From positions 1 to 47,055 of the forward strand of contig CAJTNC010000022.1 in assembly GCA_910577955.1 (NCBI GenBank): a stretch of 47,055 nucleotides of DNA, in the 5' to 3' direction. The position numbers and the translations under genes are program-made. This document shows, in pieces, positions 8,530 to 16,843 of the stretch (within the stretch, counting starts at the first letter, position 1; the number at the start of each line of letters is the position of its first letter). The notes below the pieces were generated by a model. It was not told where the DNA came from. It searched no databases and saw nothing but the letters and a program-made list of their open reading frames with translations. The DNA is from an uncultured Lachnospiraceae bacterium. GTDB lineage: Bacteria; Bacillota; Clostridia; Lachnospirales; Lachnospiraceae.

Positions 8530-8535
8530 AAGCTT

Positions 8536-9702
8536 ATGAGAAAATTTGAATTGATCGCGCCCTGCCATTTTGGGCTTGAGGCGGTACTAAAAAAAGAAAT
8601 TATTGAACTGGGATACGAGATATTACAGGTTGAGGACGGCAGGGTTTCCTTTGAGGGCGATGAGGAGGCGGTCTGCCGGGCGAATCTCTGCCTGCGGACG
8701 GCGGAGAGGATACTCATTAAAATTGGTAGTTTTCCGGCAGCTACTTATGAGGAATTGTTTCAGGGGACGAAAGACCTGCCCTTCGAGGATTATATTCCGG
8801 AGGACGGAAAATTTTGGGTGGCGAAAGCCGCCAGCGTCAAGAGTAAACTGTTCAGTCCCTCGGATATTCAGTCTGTCATGAAAAAGGCAATTGTGGAACG
8901 GCTGAAAGGCGTATATCATACGAGCTGGTTTACCGAAGAGGGAGCCAGATTTCCGCTGCGGGTGTTTTTGATGAAGGATATGGTGACGGTGAGCCTTGAT
9001 ACCACCGGGGATTCCTTACATAAGCGCGGATACCGGAAACTGACGGCGAAAGCGCCGATTGCGGAGAATCTGGCAGCAGCGCTTATCATGCTGACGCCTT
9101 GGAATAAGACGAGGATTCTGGTGGATCCTTTCTGCGGCAGCGGCACCTTCCCCATTGAGGCGGCGATGATGGCGGCTAACATGGCGCCGGGACTTTCCAG
9201 AAACTTTTTGTCGGAGGACTGGAAGCATCTGATTTCCGAAAAAGAGTGGCAGGAAGTGCTGGAAGAAGCCGAAGATCTTGTGGATTTATCGGTGGATGTG
9301 GATATTCAGGGGTATGATATCGATGATGCAATGGTTGCGATCTCCCGCGAGAATGCGAAGCGGGCCGGGGTGGATAAATTGATTCATTTTCAGAGAAGGC
9401 CGGTGTCAGCGTTAAGTCATCCTAAAAAGTATGGCTTTCTGATCGCAAATCCGCCTTACGGGGAACGGATGGAGGAAAAAGAAAACCTGCCGGAACTTTA
9501 CCGGACGTTGGGAGATCGCTACCGGAGTTTGGACAGCTGGTCGATGTACCTGATTTCAGCCTACGAGAAGACGGAGCATGATATCGGGGGTAAAGCGGAT
9601 AAGAACAGGAAAATATATAACGGTATGATGAAGACATACTTTTATCAGTATATAGGGCCGAAGCCGCCGAAGAAACGCAAACCTGAGGAGAGGGCAGAAT
9701 GA
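8536..9702 (+). CDS. THUMP-domain class I SAM-dependent RNA methyltransferase (RlmL N-terminal/YpsC-like)
   Basis: A 388-residue protein. The N-terminal ~170 residues (start MRKFELIAPCHFGLEAVLKK) form the ferredoxin-like plus THUMP RNA-binding module; the C-terminal half is a Rossmann methyltransferase with SAM motif VDPFCGSGTFPIEAA and the N-methyltransferase catalytic motif NPPYGER. Relatives methylate guanine-N2 in 23S rRNA or tRNA; the exact target base cannot be read here. Family members begin at the same position, so ATG 8536 is very likely the true start even though no ribosome-binding site precedes it: the promoter -10 lies only seven bases upstream. The stop overlaps the next start by four bases (ATGA). 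Confidence 0.88.
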   Translation: MRKFELIAPCHFGLEAVLKKEIIELGYEILQVEDGRVSFEGDEEAVCRANLCLRTAERILIKIGSFPAATYEELFQGTKDLPFEDYIPEDGKFWVAKAASVKSKLFSPSDIQSVMKKAIVERLKGVYHTSWFTEEGARFPLRVFLMKDMVTVSLDTTGDSLHKRGYRKLTAKAPIAENLAAALIMLTPWNKTRILVDPFCGSGTFPIEAAMMAANMAPGLSRNFLSEDWKHLISEKEWQEVLEEAEDLVDLSVDVDIQGYDIDDAMVAISRENAKRAGVDKLIHFQRRPVSALSHPKKYGFLIANPPYGERMEEKENLPELYRTLGDRYRSLDSWSMYLISAYEKTEHDIGGKADKNRKIYNGMMKTYFYQYIGPKPPKKRKPEERAE

Positions 9703-10715
9703 GGAAACTGATGAAGTGGTCGGCTCTTTTGGGAGGCAGTTTTCTGGCGGTTATGCTGGGGATCACCGTTTATCTGGGGATAAACAGAGGTGTGGTCATT
9801 GCCGATACAGGCAGCGTTACGGATCTGACAGAGGTGTCAGAATTCGAGAGCCTGCCGGGGCATATGCTTTCTCTGCAGGAAAGTGAGCAGGAGGGGACTG
9901 CTATCAGGATTCCCGTGGAAAACGCCATTGGACCGGAGAACATTACAATAGAAAATCAGTATTTAAGCAGGCGGCTGGTGATAAATATCCGGGGCACCAC
10001 GGGATTTTTTTACGAAAACAGCCGGATAACAGGGTATGTGGAACCTCTGCAGAACGCATCTTATACGGTGGAAAGCGAAGGGGTCACTTTATATCTGCAG
10101 CTTTCGGAACTTTATGAATATGAAAGCATTTTAAATAAAGGTTATCTGCAGGTCAATCTCTATAAACCTTCCGAGCGATATGCAAGGGTAGTTGTTCTTG
10201 ACGCAGAGACTTCTGAGGATTTAAGCGGCAGAGAGAAGGAGGCGCTTTACCGGATAGAAGAAAAATGTCAGGCGATTCTGGAGGCGGAAGGAATCCATGT
10301 CTACAGTGCGGAGAGCAGATACGACGACGGAGGGAAGGAGAGCACGCTCCGGTTAGTCAGCCAGACAAAAGCAGGTCTGTATGTGGGGATTGCTTTTGAC
10401 AAAGCGGAGGATCAGGAACAGTTTGGCAGCTACGTTTGTTACAGCAGCCAGTATTTCCGCCCGTGGTTTACCAACGGAGATTTTGCGGATAGGATGGAGC
10501 GGGAGTTAGTTACCGCTATAGAAGGGAAAGCGTTAGGGCTTGTGGAGGTGCAGGACGAACTCCTGCAGGAACTTTCGATACCGGCAGTGATTGTCTGTCC
10601 CGGTTATTTGAGCCACGGGACGGAGGGGAAGCTGCTTTTGCAGGAGAGTTATCAGGAGCGTATCGCTCAGGGGATATGCGCAGGAATACTGAGCGCATAT
10701 GCAGAACTGGAATAA
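9699..10715 (+). CDS. Membrane-anchored protein with an AMIN-like region and a degenerate Amidase_3 domain
   Basis: A 338-residue protein with an N-terminal signal anchor (residues ~8-28), a beta-rich region (~60-155) reminiscent of the AMIN domain, and a C-terminal part (~163-335) that follows the zinc-dependent N-acetylmuramoyl-L-alanine amidase fold step by step. Expected landmarks can be aligned by eye: VVVLDAETS in place of the I-D-P-G-H-G-G strand, LYVGIAFDKA in place of the L-F-V-S-I-H-A-N-A strand, and IPAVIVCPGYLSHGTE in place of the P-A-V-L-V-E-x-G-F segment. Both zinc His residues and the catalytic Glu are missing, so it should not cleave peptidoglycan. It is translationally coupled to the methyltransferase gene (ATGA overlap). 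The domain call is my reading and is unverified. Confidence 0.6.
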   Translation: MRKLMKWSALLGGSFLAVMLGITVYLGINRGVVIADTGSVTDLTEVSEFESLPGHMLSLQESEQEGTAIRIPVENAIGPENITIENQYLSRRLVINIRGTTGFFYENSRITGYVEPLQNASYTVESEGVTLYLQLSELYEYESILNKGYLQVNLYKPSERYARVVVLDAETSEDLSGREKEALYRIEEKCQAILEAEGIHVYSAESRYDDGGKESTLRLVSQTKAGLYVGIAFDKAEDQEQFGSYVCYSSQYFRPWFTNGDFADRMERELVTAIEGKALGLVEVQDELLQELSIPAVIVCPGYLSHGTEGKLLLQESYQERIAQGICAGILSAYAELE

Positions 10716-10745
10716 AGAACGGGAAAAAGGAGAGCGGGATCTGTC

Positions 10746-11363
10746 ATGAAGATAGTAGCAGCTACGGGAAATCAGGATAAAGTAAAAGAGATCAGAGAGA
10801 TTCTGCGGGATATGGATGTCACGGTGATAACTATGAAGGAGGCCGGGCTGGCGGTGGAGCCGGAGGAGAACGGCACGACATTTGAGGAGAATGCCCTTAT
10901 AAAGGCTAGGGCGGTGGCTGAAAAAGCTGCGGAGAGCGAAGAGTTTAGGGATGCCGTTGTGATAGCGGACGATTCCGGGCTGGTGATCGATGCATTGAAT
11001 GGGGAGCCGGGGGTTTATTCCGCCCGCTATCTGGGACATGAGACGTCCTACCGGGAGAAAAACGCGGATTTGGTGAGGAGGCTTGCAGGCGTTCCGGATG
11101 AAAAACGAACCGCCAGATTTGCCTGTGTGATCGCGGCGGTCTGCCCGAATGGGGAGATTCTTACGGCGCAGGCAGTGATGGAAGGACGGATCGGCTATGA
11201 GGAGCGGGGAGAAAACGGTTTTGGTTACGATCCCATTTTGTATCTGCCGGAGTATGGCCGTTCCTGCGCTGAGTTAGACGGAGAGGAAAAGAATGCAATA
11301 AGCCACAGAGGAAAGGCGCTGCGCCTGATGCGGCAAAAGCTGATGGAGCTGGAAGAGAGATAG
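10746..11363 (+). CDS. rdgB: XTP/dITP pyrophosphatase (RdgB/HAM1 family)
   Basis: A 205-residue house-cleaning nucleotide pyrophosphatase that hydrolyses non-canonical purine triphosphates (dITP, XTP) to monophosphates in the cytoplasm. Family signatures are intact: the N-terminal ATGNQDKVKEIREIL, the metal-binding ADDSGLVIDALNGEPGVYSARY region, and C-terminal SHRGKALRLM. It has AAGGAGAG upstream and lies 30 bases after the amidase-like gene and 37 before the phosphodiesterase gene. The rdgB-yfcE adjacency is common in Firmicutes. Confidence 0.95.
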   Translation: MKIVAATGNQDKVKEIREILRDMDVTVITMKEAGLAVEPEENGTTFEENALIKARAVAEKAAESEEFRDAVVIADDSGLVIDALNGEPGVYSARYLGHETSYREKNADLVRRLAGVPDEKRTARFACVIAAVCPNGEILTAQAVMEGRIGYEERGENGFGYDPILYLPEYGRSCAELDGEEKNAISHRGKALRLMRQKLMELEER

Positions 11364-11400
11364 AGAGGGTGCGCGCAGTGCGCCTTTCGGAGGAATAAAG

Positions 11401-11898
11401 ATGAGAGTTTTGATCGTGAGCGATACGCACAGACAAGGAAGGAATTTTTACAGGGCTCTTGAGGAAGCGGGACATGTGTCTTTGATTATCCACTGCGGGG
11501 ATGTGGAGGGACAGGAGCATGAGTTTGAGGCGGTGGTACAGGAAACGTTCGGCTGCCCTTTTGTCATGGCGGCAGGCAACAACGATTTTTTTTCGGCGCT
11601 GAAGGATGATGTGGAGGTACAGATCGGCCCTTATAAAGCGCTTGTAACCCACGGGCATAATTACTATATTTCCATGAACAATGAATTTTTAAAGCGGGAA
11701 GCGAAAGCAAGAGGATTTCATATGGTGTTTTACGGTCATACCCACCGCCCGCTGGTAGACGAAGAAAGCGGTGTTCTTGCGGTCAATCCGGGGAGCCTTT
11801 CTTATCCGAGGCAGGAGGGAAGAAAGCCGTCCTATGCCGTAATGGATATCGATGAGGCGGGAAAAGTGGAAGTTGAGATACGTTATCTGGATTGGTGA
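11401..11898 (+). CDS. YfcE/MJ0936-type metallophosphoesterase
   Basis: A 165-residue calcineurin-like phosphodiesterase. All metal-binding motifs are present: VSDTHRQ, HCGDVEG, AGNND, THGHNYY and YGHTHRP. Relatives hydrolyse model phosphodiesters with Mn2+; natural substrates are mostly unknown. CGGAGGAATAAAG gives a strong ribosome site. It is probably the last gene of the operon starting at 8501; no terminator hairpin is obvious before the following tRNA promoter. Confidence 0.92.
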   Translation: MRVLIVSDTHRQGRNFYRALEEAGHVSLIIHCGDVEGQEHEFEAVVQETFGCPFVMAAGNNDFFSALKDDVEVQIGPYKALVTHGHNYYISMNNEFLKREAKARGFHMVFYGHTHRPLVDEESGVLAVNPGSLSYPRQEGRKPSYAVMDIDEAGKVEVEIRYLDW

Positions 11899-11929
11899 AA
11901 ACAAGTATACAAAAATTTTGAGAAATTTC

Positions 11930-11958
11930 TTGACATACAGAAAATGGTATTATATAAT
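11930..11958 (+). promoter_or_regulatory. Sigma-A promoter of the six-gene tRNA cluster
   Basis: Perfect TTGACA (11930-11935), 17-base spacer and perfect TATAAT (11953-11958): a full consensus promoter, as expected for stable RNA. It lies 64 bases before tRNA-Pro. Confidence 0.93.
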
Positions 11959-12021
11959 AATCATTGCGTCACGGTTAGGGACGCTGGAAATCAGGGAATC
12001 TTCTGAGTCTAAAAAATTTGC

Positions 12022-12096
12022 CGGGGTGTGGCTCAGCTTGGCTAGAGCGCCTGGTTTGGGACCAGGAGGTCGCAGGTTCGAATCCTGTCACCCCGA
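12022..12096 (+). tRNA. tRNA-Pro (TGG)
   Basis: Acceptor CGGGGTG/CACCCCG, anticodon stem CCTGG/CCAGG with loop TTTGGGA giving TGG, T arm AGGTTCGAATCCT, discriminator A. First gene of the cluster. Confidence 0.96.
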
Positions 12097-12122
12097 TTGT
12101 AAGGCAGTTCCATAAATGATAT

Positions 12123-12193
12123 GCGGGTGTAGTTCAATGGTAGAACACCAGCCTTCCAAGCTGGATACGTGGGTTCGATTCCCATCACCCGCT
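12123..12193 (+). tRNA. tRNA-Gly (TCC)
   Basis: Acceptor GCGGGTG/CACCCGC, anticodon stem CCAGC/GCTGG with loop CTTCCAA giving TCC, T arm GGGTTCGATTCCC, discriminator T. Confidence 0.96.
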
Positions 12194-12214
12194 TAAGCAG
12201 AAAATATGCAGTAT

Positions 12215-12288
<74 letters not shown>

Positions 12289-12310
12289 TTTGGACATAGA
12301 ATGTCTATAT

Positions 12311-12385
12311 GGTGGGTATGGCGCAGTTGGCTAGCGCGCCAGATTGTGGCTCTGGAGGCCGAGGGTTCGAGTCCCTTTACCCACC
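12311..12385 (+). tRNA. tRNA-His (GTG)
   Basis: Acceptor GTGGGTA/TACCCAC, preceded by an encoded G at position -1 that faces C73, the histidine identity pair. Anticodon stem CCAGA/TCTGG with loop TTGTGGC gives GTG. Confidence 0.96.
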
Positions 12386-12436
12386 CTGATCGTATCAGTG
12401 GGCGGAAAGAGATTCGTGAGGGCAGGATGCCGATAA

Positions 12437-12508
12437 TGGGCTATCGCCAAGCGGTAAGGCACAGGACTTTGACTCCTGCATTCGCTGGTTCGAATCCAGC
12501 TAGCCCAG
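12437..12508 (+). tRNA. tRNA-Gln (TTG)
   Basis: Acceptor TGGGCTA/TAGCCCA with the T-A first pair typical of glutamine tRNA, anticodon stem CAGGA/TCCTG with loop CTTTGAC giving TTG, discriminator G. Confidence 0.95.
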
Positions 12509-12565
12509 TTTGATCAGATCAATAAATATATGTTGTGCATTGTGAATGAAATTCACAAGCAATAT

Positions 12566-12638
12566 GGGCCACTAGCTCAGGTGGTAGAGCACTTGACTTT
12601 TAATCAAGTTGTCCGGGGTTCGAGTCCCCGGTGGCTCA
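12566..12638 (+). tRNA. tRNA-Lys (TTT)
   Basis: Acceptor GGGCCAC/GTGGCTC with one G-T pair, anticodon stem CTTGA/TCAAG with loop CTTTTAA giving TTT, discriminator A. Last gene of the cluster. Confidence 0.96.
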
Positions 12639-12643
12639 TTAAG

Positions 12644-12669
12644 AAAACAGTCTATAGAGACTGTTTTTT
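12644..12669 (+). terminator. Terminator of the tRNA cluster
   Basis: ACAGTCT pairs with AGACTGT around ATAG, followed by TTTTTG. It ends five bases before the -35 of the next promoter. Confidence 0.9.
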
Positions 12670-12673
12670 GTTG

Positions 12674-12702
12674 TTGACATTAAAATTTTGTGTATTTATA
12701 CT
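12674..12702 (+). promoter_or_regulatory. Sigma-A promoter of the second MATE gene
   Basis: Perfect TTGACA (12674-12679), 17-base spacer, TATACT (12697-12702). The MATE start codon follows 30 bases after the -10. Confidence 0.88.
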
Positions 12703-12731
12703 CGATGATAAACATAAGAGGGAGGATTATT

Positions 12732-14096
12732 ATGGAAAATACGATGATCAAAGAAAATAAAATGGGAGTGATGCCGGTCAACAAGCTGTTAGTCACGATG
12801 TCTCTGCCGATGATGTTGTCCATGCTGGTGCAGGCCCTCTACAATATTGTGGACAGCATTTTTGTGGCTAAGATCGAGGAGAAGGCGCTGACGGCGGTGT
12901 CTCTCGCATTTCCGATCCAGACTTTGATGATTGCGGTGGGGGTAGGAACGGCAATCGGTATTAACGCTCTGCTTTCGCGCTATTTGGGCGAGCGGGAATT
13001 TGAAAAGGCGGATGCCGTGGCAAAGAACGGTATTTTTCTGGCGTTTTTGAGCTACCTTGTATTTCTGGCGCTTGGGATATTTGCGGTGAAAGGTTTTTAT
13101 GCCAGCCAGACAGATGACCCTGTGATCAACCGTTACGGCATGGAATATCTGACTATCATCTGCACCGTTTCACTGGGAATATTTATGCAGTCAACCTTTG
13201 AGAAGCTGCTGCAGTCCACAGGGAAGACCGTTTATGCGATGATCACACAGGGGACCGGTGCAATCATCAACATTATTTTGGATCCGATCCTGATCTTCGG
13301 ATATTTCGGTATGCCGAAGATGGGCGTGGCGGGCGCGGCGGTTGCGACCGTGATCGGGCAGTGCGTGGCGGCGGTCATGGCGATCATCATGAACGTTAAA
13401 GTCAACACGGAGATTCATGTAAATATGAAGGGATTCAGGCCGGAGGGAAACGTCATCAAACAGATTTATGTCATCGGAGTGCCATCCATTGTGATGCAGG
13501 CTATCGGGTCTGTGATGACTTACGGCATGAACAGGATACTGATCAGCTTTACGGATACGGCGACGGCTGTTTTCGGCGTGTACTTCAAGCTCCAGAGTTT
13601 TGTGTTTATGCCTGTATTTGGATTAAACAGCGGTCTGGTTTCTATCCTCGCCTACAACTATGGCGCGGGAAAGAAAGAGAGGGTAGTACATGCCTATAAA
13701 CTGGCGGTCGGTTATGCGGTGGCGATTTTGGCGGTGGGAGTAGTCTTGATGCAATGGATCCCGGATAAGCTGCTGCTTTTGTTTGACGCATCGGAGACAA
13801 TGCTGGGAATCGGCGTACCGGCTCTTAAGATCATCAGCGCCTGCTTTATTCCGGCTGCCTTCGGCATTGTGACGGGGGCGCTGTTTCAGGCGCTGGGGTT
13901 TGCCTGGTACAGCATGGTAGTTTCGATCTGCAGACAGCTTGTAGTGCTGCTTCCGGCGGCATACCTGTTAGCCCTCACGGCAGAACTGCAGAACGTATGG
14001 TGGTCTTTCCCGATTGCGGAGGGGATGTCTGCGGCGGTGACGGTATATTTTCTTGTGCGGATCTGGAAGCAGGTTGTCGCCCGTATCGGAGAGTGA
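12732..14096 (+). CDS. MATE family efflux transporter (second of three)
   Basis: A 454-residue, 12-helix MATE protein. The N terminus shows PMMLSMLVQALYNIVDSIFVAKI, the typical helix-1 pattern. The in-frame ATG at 12690 overlaps the promoter, so ATG 12732 is chosen; GAGGGAGG precedes it. It has its own strong promoter and ends only ten bases from the convergent AraC-type gene, with no hairpin between. Cargo unknown; its place beside the rhamnose locus does not by itself suggest a function. Confidence 0.9.
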   Translation: MENTMIKENKMGVMPVNKLLVTMSLPMMLSMLVQALYNIVDSIFVAKIEEKALTAVSLAFPIQTLMIAVGVGTAIGINALLSRYLGEREFEKADAVAKNGIFLAFLSYLVFLALGIFAVKGFYASQTDDPVINRYGMEYLTIICTVSLGIFMQSTFEKLLQSTGKTVYAMITQGTGAIINIILDPILIFGYFGMPKMGVAGAAVATVIGQCVAAVMAIIMNVKVNTEIHVNMKGFRPEGNVIKQIYVIGVPSIVMQAIGSVMTYGMNRILISFTDTATAVFGVYFKLQSFVFMPVFGLNSGLVSILAYNYGAGKKERVVHAYKLAVGYAVAILAVGVVLMQWIPDKLLLLFDASETMLGIGVPALKIISACFIPAAFGIVTGALFQALGFAWYSMVVSICRQLVVLLPAAYLLALTAELQNVWWSFPIAEGMSAAVTVYFLVRIWKQVVARIGE

Positions 14097-14106
14097 CGGG
14101 AATCGG

Positions 14107-15072
14107 TTAAGACTGTGAGCGTCTGTAGGCTAATGGCGTCATGTGAAAATGTTCTTTAAAGATCCGGTGGAAATAGCTGGTGTTGTCATAGCCAACCAGC
14201 GTTATGATATTCTCCACCGGAAGCTTTGTGGTGGTGAGCAGAAATGCCGCCTGATTTAGGCGTTTGATCTGTAACAGCATTTTAAAAGTATGTCCGGCAT
14301 GCTTCTTGATCAGCTTGCTGATGTAATAATCCGGCCGGCCGGTCAGGGTCGAGAGTTCTTCTAAGGTGCCGGTCCTATAGTTGTCCTCAATATATTTGAG
14401 GGCTGTAAAAATAAGATTCTGCTCATGCTGAGCAGGATCATTTTTATTGATCTTATCGCTCTGATTCTGTAGCAGGATAAATAAAAGTCCCATCGTTGTC
14501 TGATTGATGTTGCGGGAGCTTTTCTGTCCGGTGACTAGGGAATAGATCAGGTTTTCCACAAGATTTTGAATCGGCAGTTCGTCCCGCACCTGAAAGTGAA
14601 GATAATCTACAAGACCGCTCTCCCCCTTTAGGGTTCCCAGAAGAAAATCGTGCAGTACGCTCTCATCTTCCATCATTAAAAAAGCTCTGTCAAAAAATTC
14701 CGGCAGCACCATGAAGTTGACAGCGATGTCATCTTCTGCGGCAGGCAGGATCTCCTGAGTCGTATTCTGATTCAGAAATAGAATATCCCCGGTTTCCAGC
14801 TTGACGGTGGTGTGACCGTTTATGATGTGGGTTGTGGAACCGCTGCACATGTAGATGATCTCCACATAATTGTGTCGGTGGGCGGGGAAATGGATGAAGC
14901 GGGTGTGGGGGCGGATATCGATAAGTTTTCCTTTCTCAAGCATCTTTTCGCTGTCGATGATAAATCCCGGCTTCGAAGTGTAAAGTTCCTTCCGGACATC
15001 TTTGCAGCCGTCTAAGATAGCTCTTTCTTCTTCAGTGATCGGTTTCAGTTTTTCCAACAATTCAAGCTGCAT
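14107..15072 (-). CDS. AraC-family transcriptional regulator of the rhamnose genes (RhaR/RhaS-like)
   Basis: A 321-residue regulator with an N-terminal cupin-type sensor region (about 60-150, containing HFPAHRHNYVEIIYMCSG and a beta-barrel pattern) and a C-terminal pair of helix-turn-helix motifs (ALKYIEDNYRTGTLEEL... then LVGYDNTSYFHRIFKEHFHMTP). AraC proteins of this build sense a sugar and activate nearby catabolic genes. It is divergent from rhaB with 288 bases between, the usual arrangement for a pathway-specific activator, so rhamnose sensing is a well-supported inference from position. The ribosome site CGGAG lies near the ATG. It is not clearly an orthologue of E. coli RhaS or RhaR. 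Confidence 0.85.
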   Translation of the reverse strand: MQLELLEKLKPITEEERAILDGCKDVRKELYTSKPGFIIDSEKMLEKGKLIDIRPHTRFIHFPAHRHNYVEIIYMCSGSTTHIINGHTTVKLETGDILFLNQNTTQEILPAAEDDIAVNFMVLPEFFDRAFLMMEDESVLHDFLLGTLKGESGLVDYLHFQVRDELPIQNLVENLIYSLVTGQKSSRNINQTTMGLLFILLQNQSDKINKNDPAQHEQNLIFTALKYIEDNYRTGTLEELSTLTGRPDYYISKLIKKHAGHTFKMLLQIKRLNQAAFLLTTTKLPVENIITLVGYDNTSYFHRIFKEHFHMTPLAYRRSQS

Positions 15073-15139
15073 AGTGTACTCCGTAGTTGCAAGTTATGGG
15101 GAACGGGCAGAAGATGTGGCTTTGTGTTCTGCTCTTTAA

Positions 15140-15168
15140 ATTTTATAGGAATCCGAAGCGGAATGCAA
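15140..15168 (-). promoter_or_regulatory. Promoter of the AraC-type rhamnose regulator
   Basis: On the minus strand: TTGCAT (15163-15168), 17-base spacer, TAAAAT (15140-15145). A short inverted repeat TCCG-AAG-CGGA (about 15152-15162) lies inside the spacer and could be an operator for self-control. Confidence 0.65.
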
Positions 15169-15189
15169 GGGTTCCGGATATCTTTTCGG

Positions 15190-15213
15190 CTGCGGTGAAA
15201 GGGGTGGCCGCAG
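15190..15213. promoter_or_regulatory. Inverted repeat in the rhaR-rhaB intergenic region, candidate operator
   Basis: CTGCGG and CCGCAG are perfect inverse copies 12 bases apart, lying upstream of both divergent promoters. Position suits an activator site for the AraC-type regulator, although AraC proteins more often bind direct repeats. Inference only. Confidence 0.35.
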
Positions 15214-15262
15214 AATAGAGTAAAGCTGCAAATAAAGACGGTAAATTTGGCAAGGGAAGTCC

Positions 15263-15271
15263 TGTTATAAT
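15263..15271 (+). promoter_or_regulatory. Extended -10 promoter of the rhamnose catabolic operon
   Basis: TGTTATAAT, a perfect extended -10 element, 90 bases before the rhaB start, with no recognisable -35 at the right distance. That combination fits a promoter that needs an activator. The leader that follows contains a GCCTGT/ACAGGC inverted pair (about 15304-15341). Confidence 0.65.
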
Positions 15272-15360
15272 GGCGGTGCATAGACTATACTGTAGAGTAC
15301 AAATGCCTGTGGAAAGAGGAATGAAAGATAAGTCAGACAGGCGGAAGGAGAGACGGGGCT

Positions 15361-16764
15361 ATGGCAAACTACTATCTTGCGGTGGATATCGGGGCATCCG
15401 GCGGAAGGCATATTTTAGGCTCTGTGGAGGATGGGAAGATCGTTTTAGAGGAGATATACCGGTTTGAAAACGGTATGGTGAAAAAGGATGGCCACAGATG
15501 CTGGGATACGAAACGGCTGTTTGGGGAGATCAAAGCAGGGCTCAAAAAGTGTAAGGAAACAGGGAAGATACCCGTGAGTATGGGGATCGATACATGGGCG
15601 GTTGATTATGTACTGCTTGATGAAAATGACAAGGTGCTGGGAAATACATACGGGTACCGCGACCATCGTATGAACGGGATGGATGAGGAAGTGTACCGGA
15701 TCATACCGGAGAAAGAGCTGTACGCGAGAACCGGTATTCAGAAGCAGATATTCAATACGATATATCAGCTGACTGCCCACAAAGTCAAGGAGCCGGAACT
15801 GCTAAAAAAAGCGAAAACCTTTCTGATGCTGCCGGATTATTTTCATTTCCTGCTGACGGGCAACAAAGTGTCGGAGTATACCAACGCGACTTCCGGACAG
15901 CTTGTGAGTCCGGAGACAAAGCAGTGGGATATGGAATTGATTGAAATGCTGGGCTTTCCGAAGGAAATGTTTTTGCCGTTATCTATGCCCGGTACGGTGG
16001 TTGGGAAGTTCTCGAGGGAAGTGGAGGAGGAAGTGGGCTTTTCCTGCGAGGCAGTGCTCCCGGCAACCCATGATACCGCGTCGGCTGTGATGGCGGTTCC
16101 CGCGAGATCAGAGGATTGCCTGTATATCAGTTCCGGCACTTGGTCTCTGATGGGGGTGGAAAATGAGAAGGCGATCTGCAGCATGGAGAGCATGGAGAAG
16201 AACTTCACTAATGAGGGCGGCTATGAATACCGCTTCCGCTATTTGAAAAATATTATGGGGCTTTGGATGATCCAGTCTGTGCGCCACGAATTAAAGGATG
16301 CATATTCTTTTGCGCAGCTTTGCGATATGGCGGAGGAGGCGAAAGAATTCCCCTCCCGAGTGGATGTAAATGACGGCTGCTTCTTGGCGCCGGATAATAT
16401 GACGGAAGCCATTAAAACGTACTGCAAAGAAACAGGGCAGCAGGCGCCTGAGACGGCCGGAGAACTGGCCGCTGTGATATACCAGTCTCTGGCGGAGAGT
16501 TATCGGGCGACGGCGGAGGAGATCGAGACGATAACGGGAAAGCATTATCCTGCAATCAATATTGTGGGCGGCGGTTCCAATGCAGCCTATTTGAATAAGC
16601 TGACGGCGGAGAAATCCGGGCGGACGGTCTATGCGGGCCCCGGCGAGGGGACGGCTATCGGCAATCTGATGGCACAGATGATCAAAGCAGGAGAATTTAC
16701 AGGGCTGAAGGAGGCAAGAGCAAGCGTCTTTGAATCCTTCGGCGTGAAGACATACGGAAAATGA
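15361..16764 (+). CDS. rhaB: Rhamnulokinase
   Basis: A 467-residue FGGY-family sugar kinase. It shows the N-terminal phosphate loop DIGASGGRH, the substrate region GIDTWAVDYVLLD, the ATP-site ISSGTWSLMGVE typical of rhamnulokinases, and the C-terminal NIVGGGSNAAYLN adenosine motif. It phosphorylates L-rhamnulose to L-rhamnulose-1-phosphate with ATP in the cytoplasm. Position as first gene of an operon with rhaA and rhaM fixes the specificity among FGGY kinases. AAGGAGAG gives the ribosome site. Slightly shorter than the E. coli enzyme (489) but complete. Confidence 0.95.
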   Translation: MANYYLAVDIGASGGRHILGSVEDGKIVLEEIYRFENGMVKKDGHRCWDTKRLFGEIKAGLKKCKETGKIPVSMGIDTWAVDYVLLDENDKVLGNTYGYRDHRMNGMDEEVYRIIPEKELYARTGIQKQIFNTIYQLTAHKVKEPELLKKAKTFLMLPDYFHFLLTGNKVSEYTNATSGQLVSPETKQWDMELIEMLGFPKEMFLPLSMPGTVVGKFSREVEEEVGFSCEAVLPATHDTASAVMAVPARSEDCLYISSGTWSLMGVENEKAICSMESMEKNFTNEGGYEYRFRYLKNIMGLWMIQSVRHELKDAYSFAQLCDMAEEAKEFPSRVDVNDGCFLAPDNMTEAIKTYCKETGQQAPETAGELAAVIYQSLAESYRATAEEIETITGKHYPAINIVGGGSNAAYLNKLTAEKSGRTVYAGPGEGTAIGNLMAQMIKAGEFTGLKEARASVFESFGVKTYGK

Positions 16765-16843
16765 ATAGAATGATATTAATTCCGCGGTATCTGTCGGATA
16801 GCTGCGGAGAACACCATAATACAAAAAACAGGAGGAAAACAAC

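Noticed and set aside
15304..15341. GCCTGT/ACAGGC pairing in the rhaB leader as a regulatory hairpin.
   Set aside because: The stem is only six pairs with a 26-base loop and no T-tract; kept only as a remark under the promoter.
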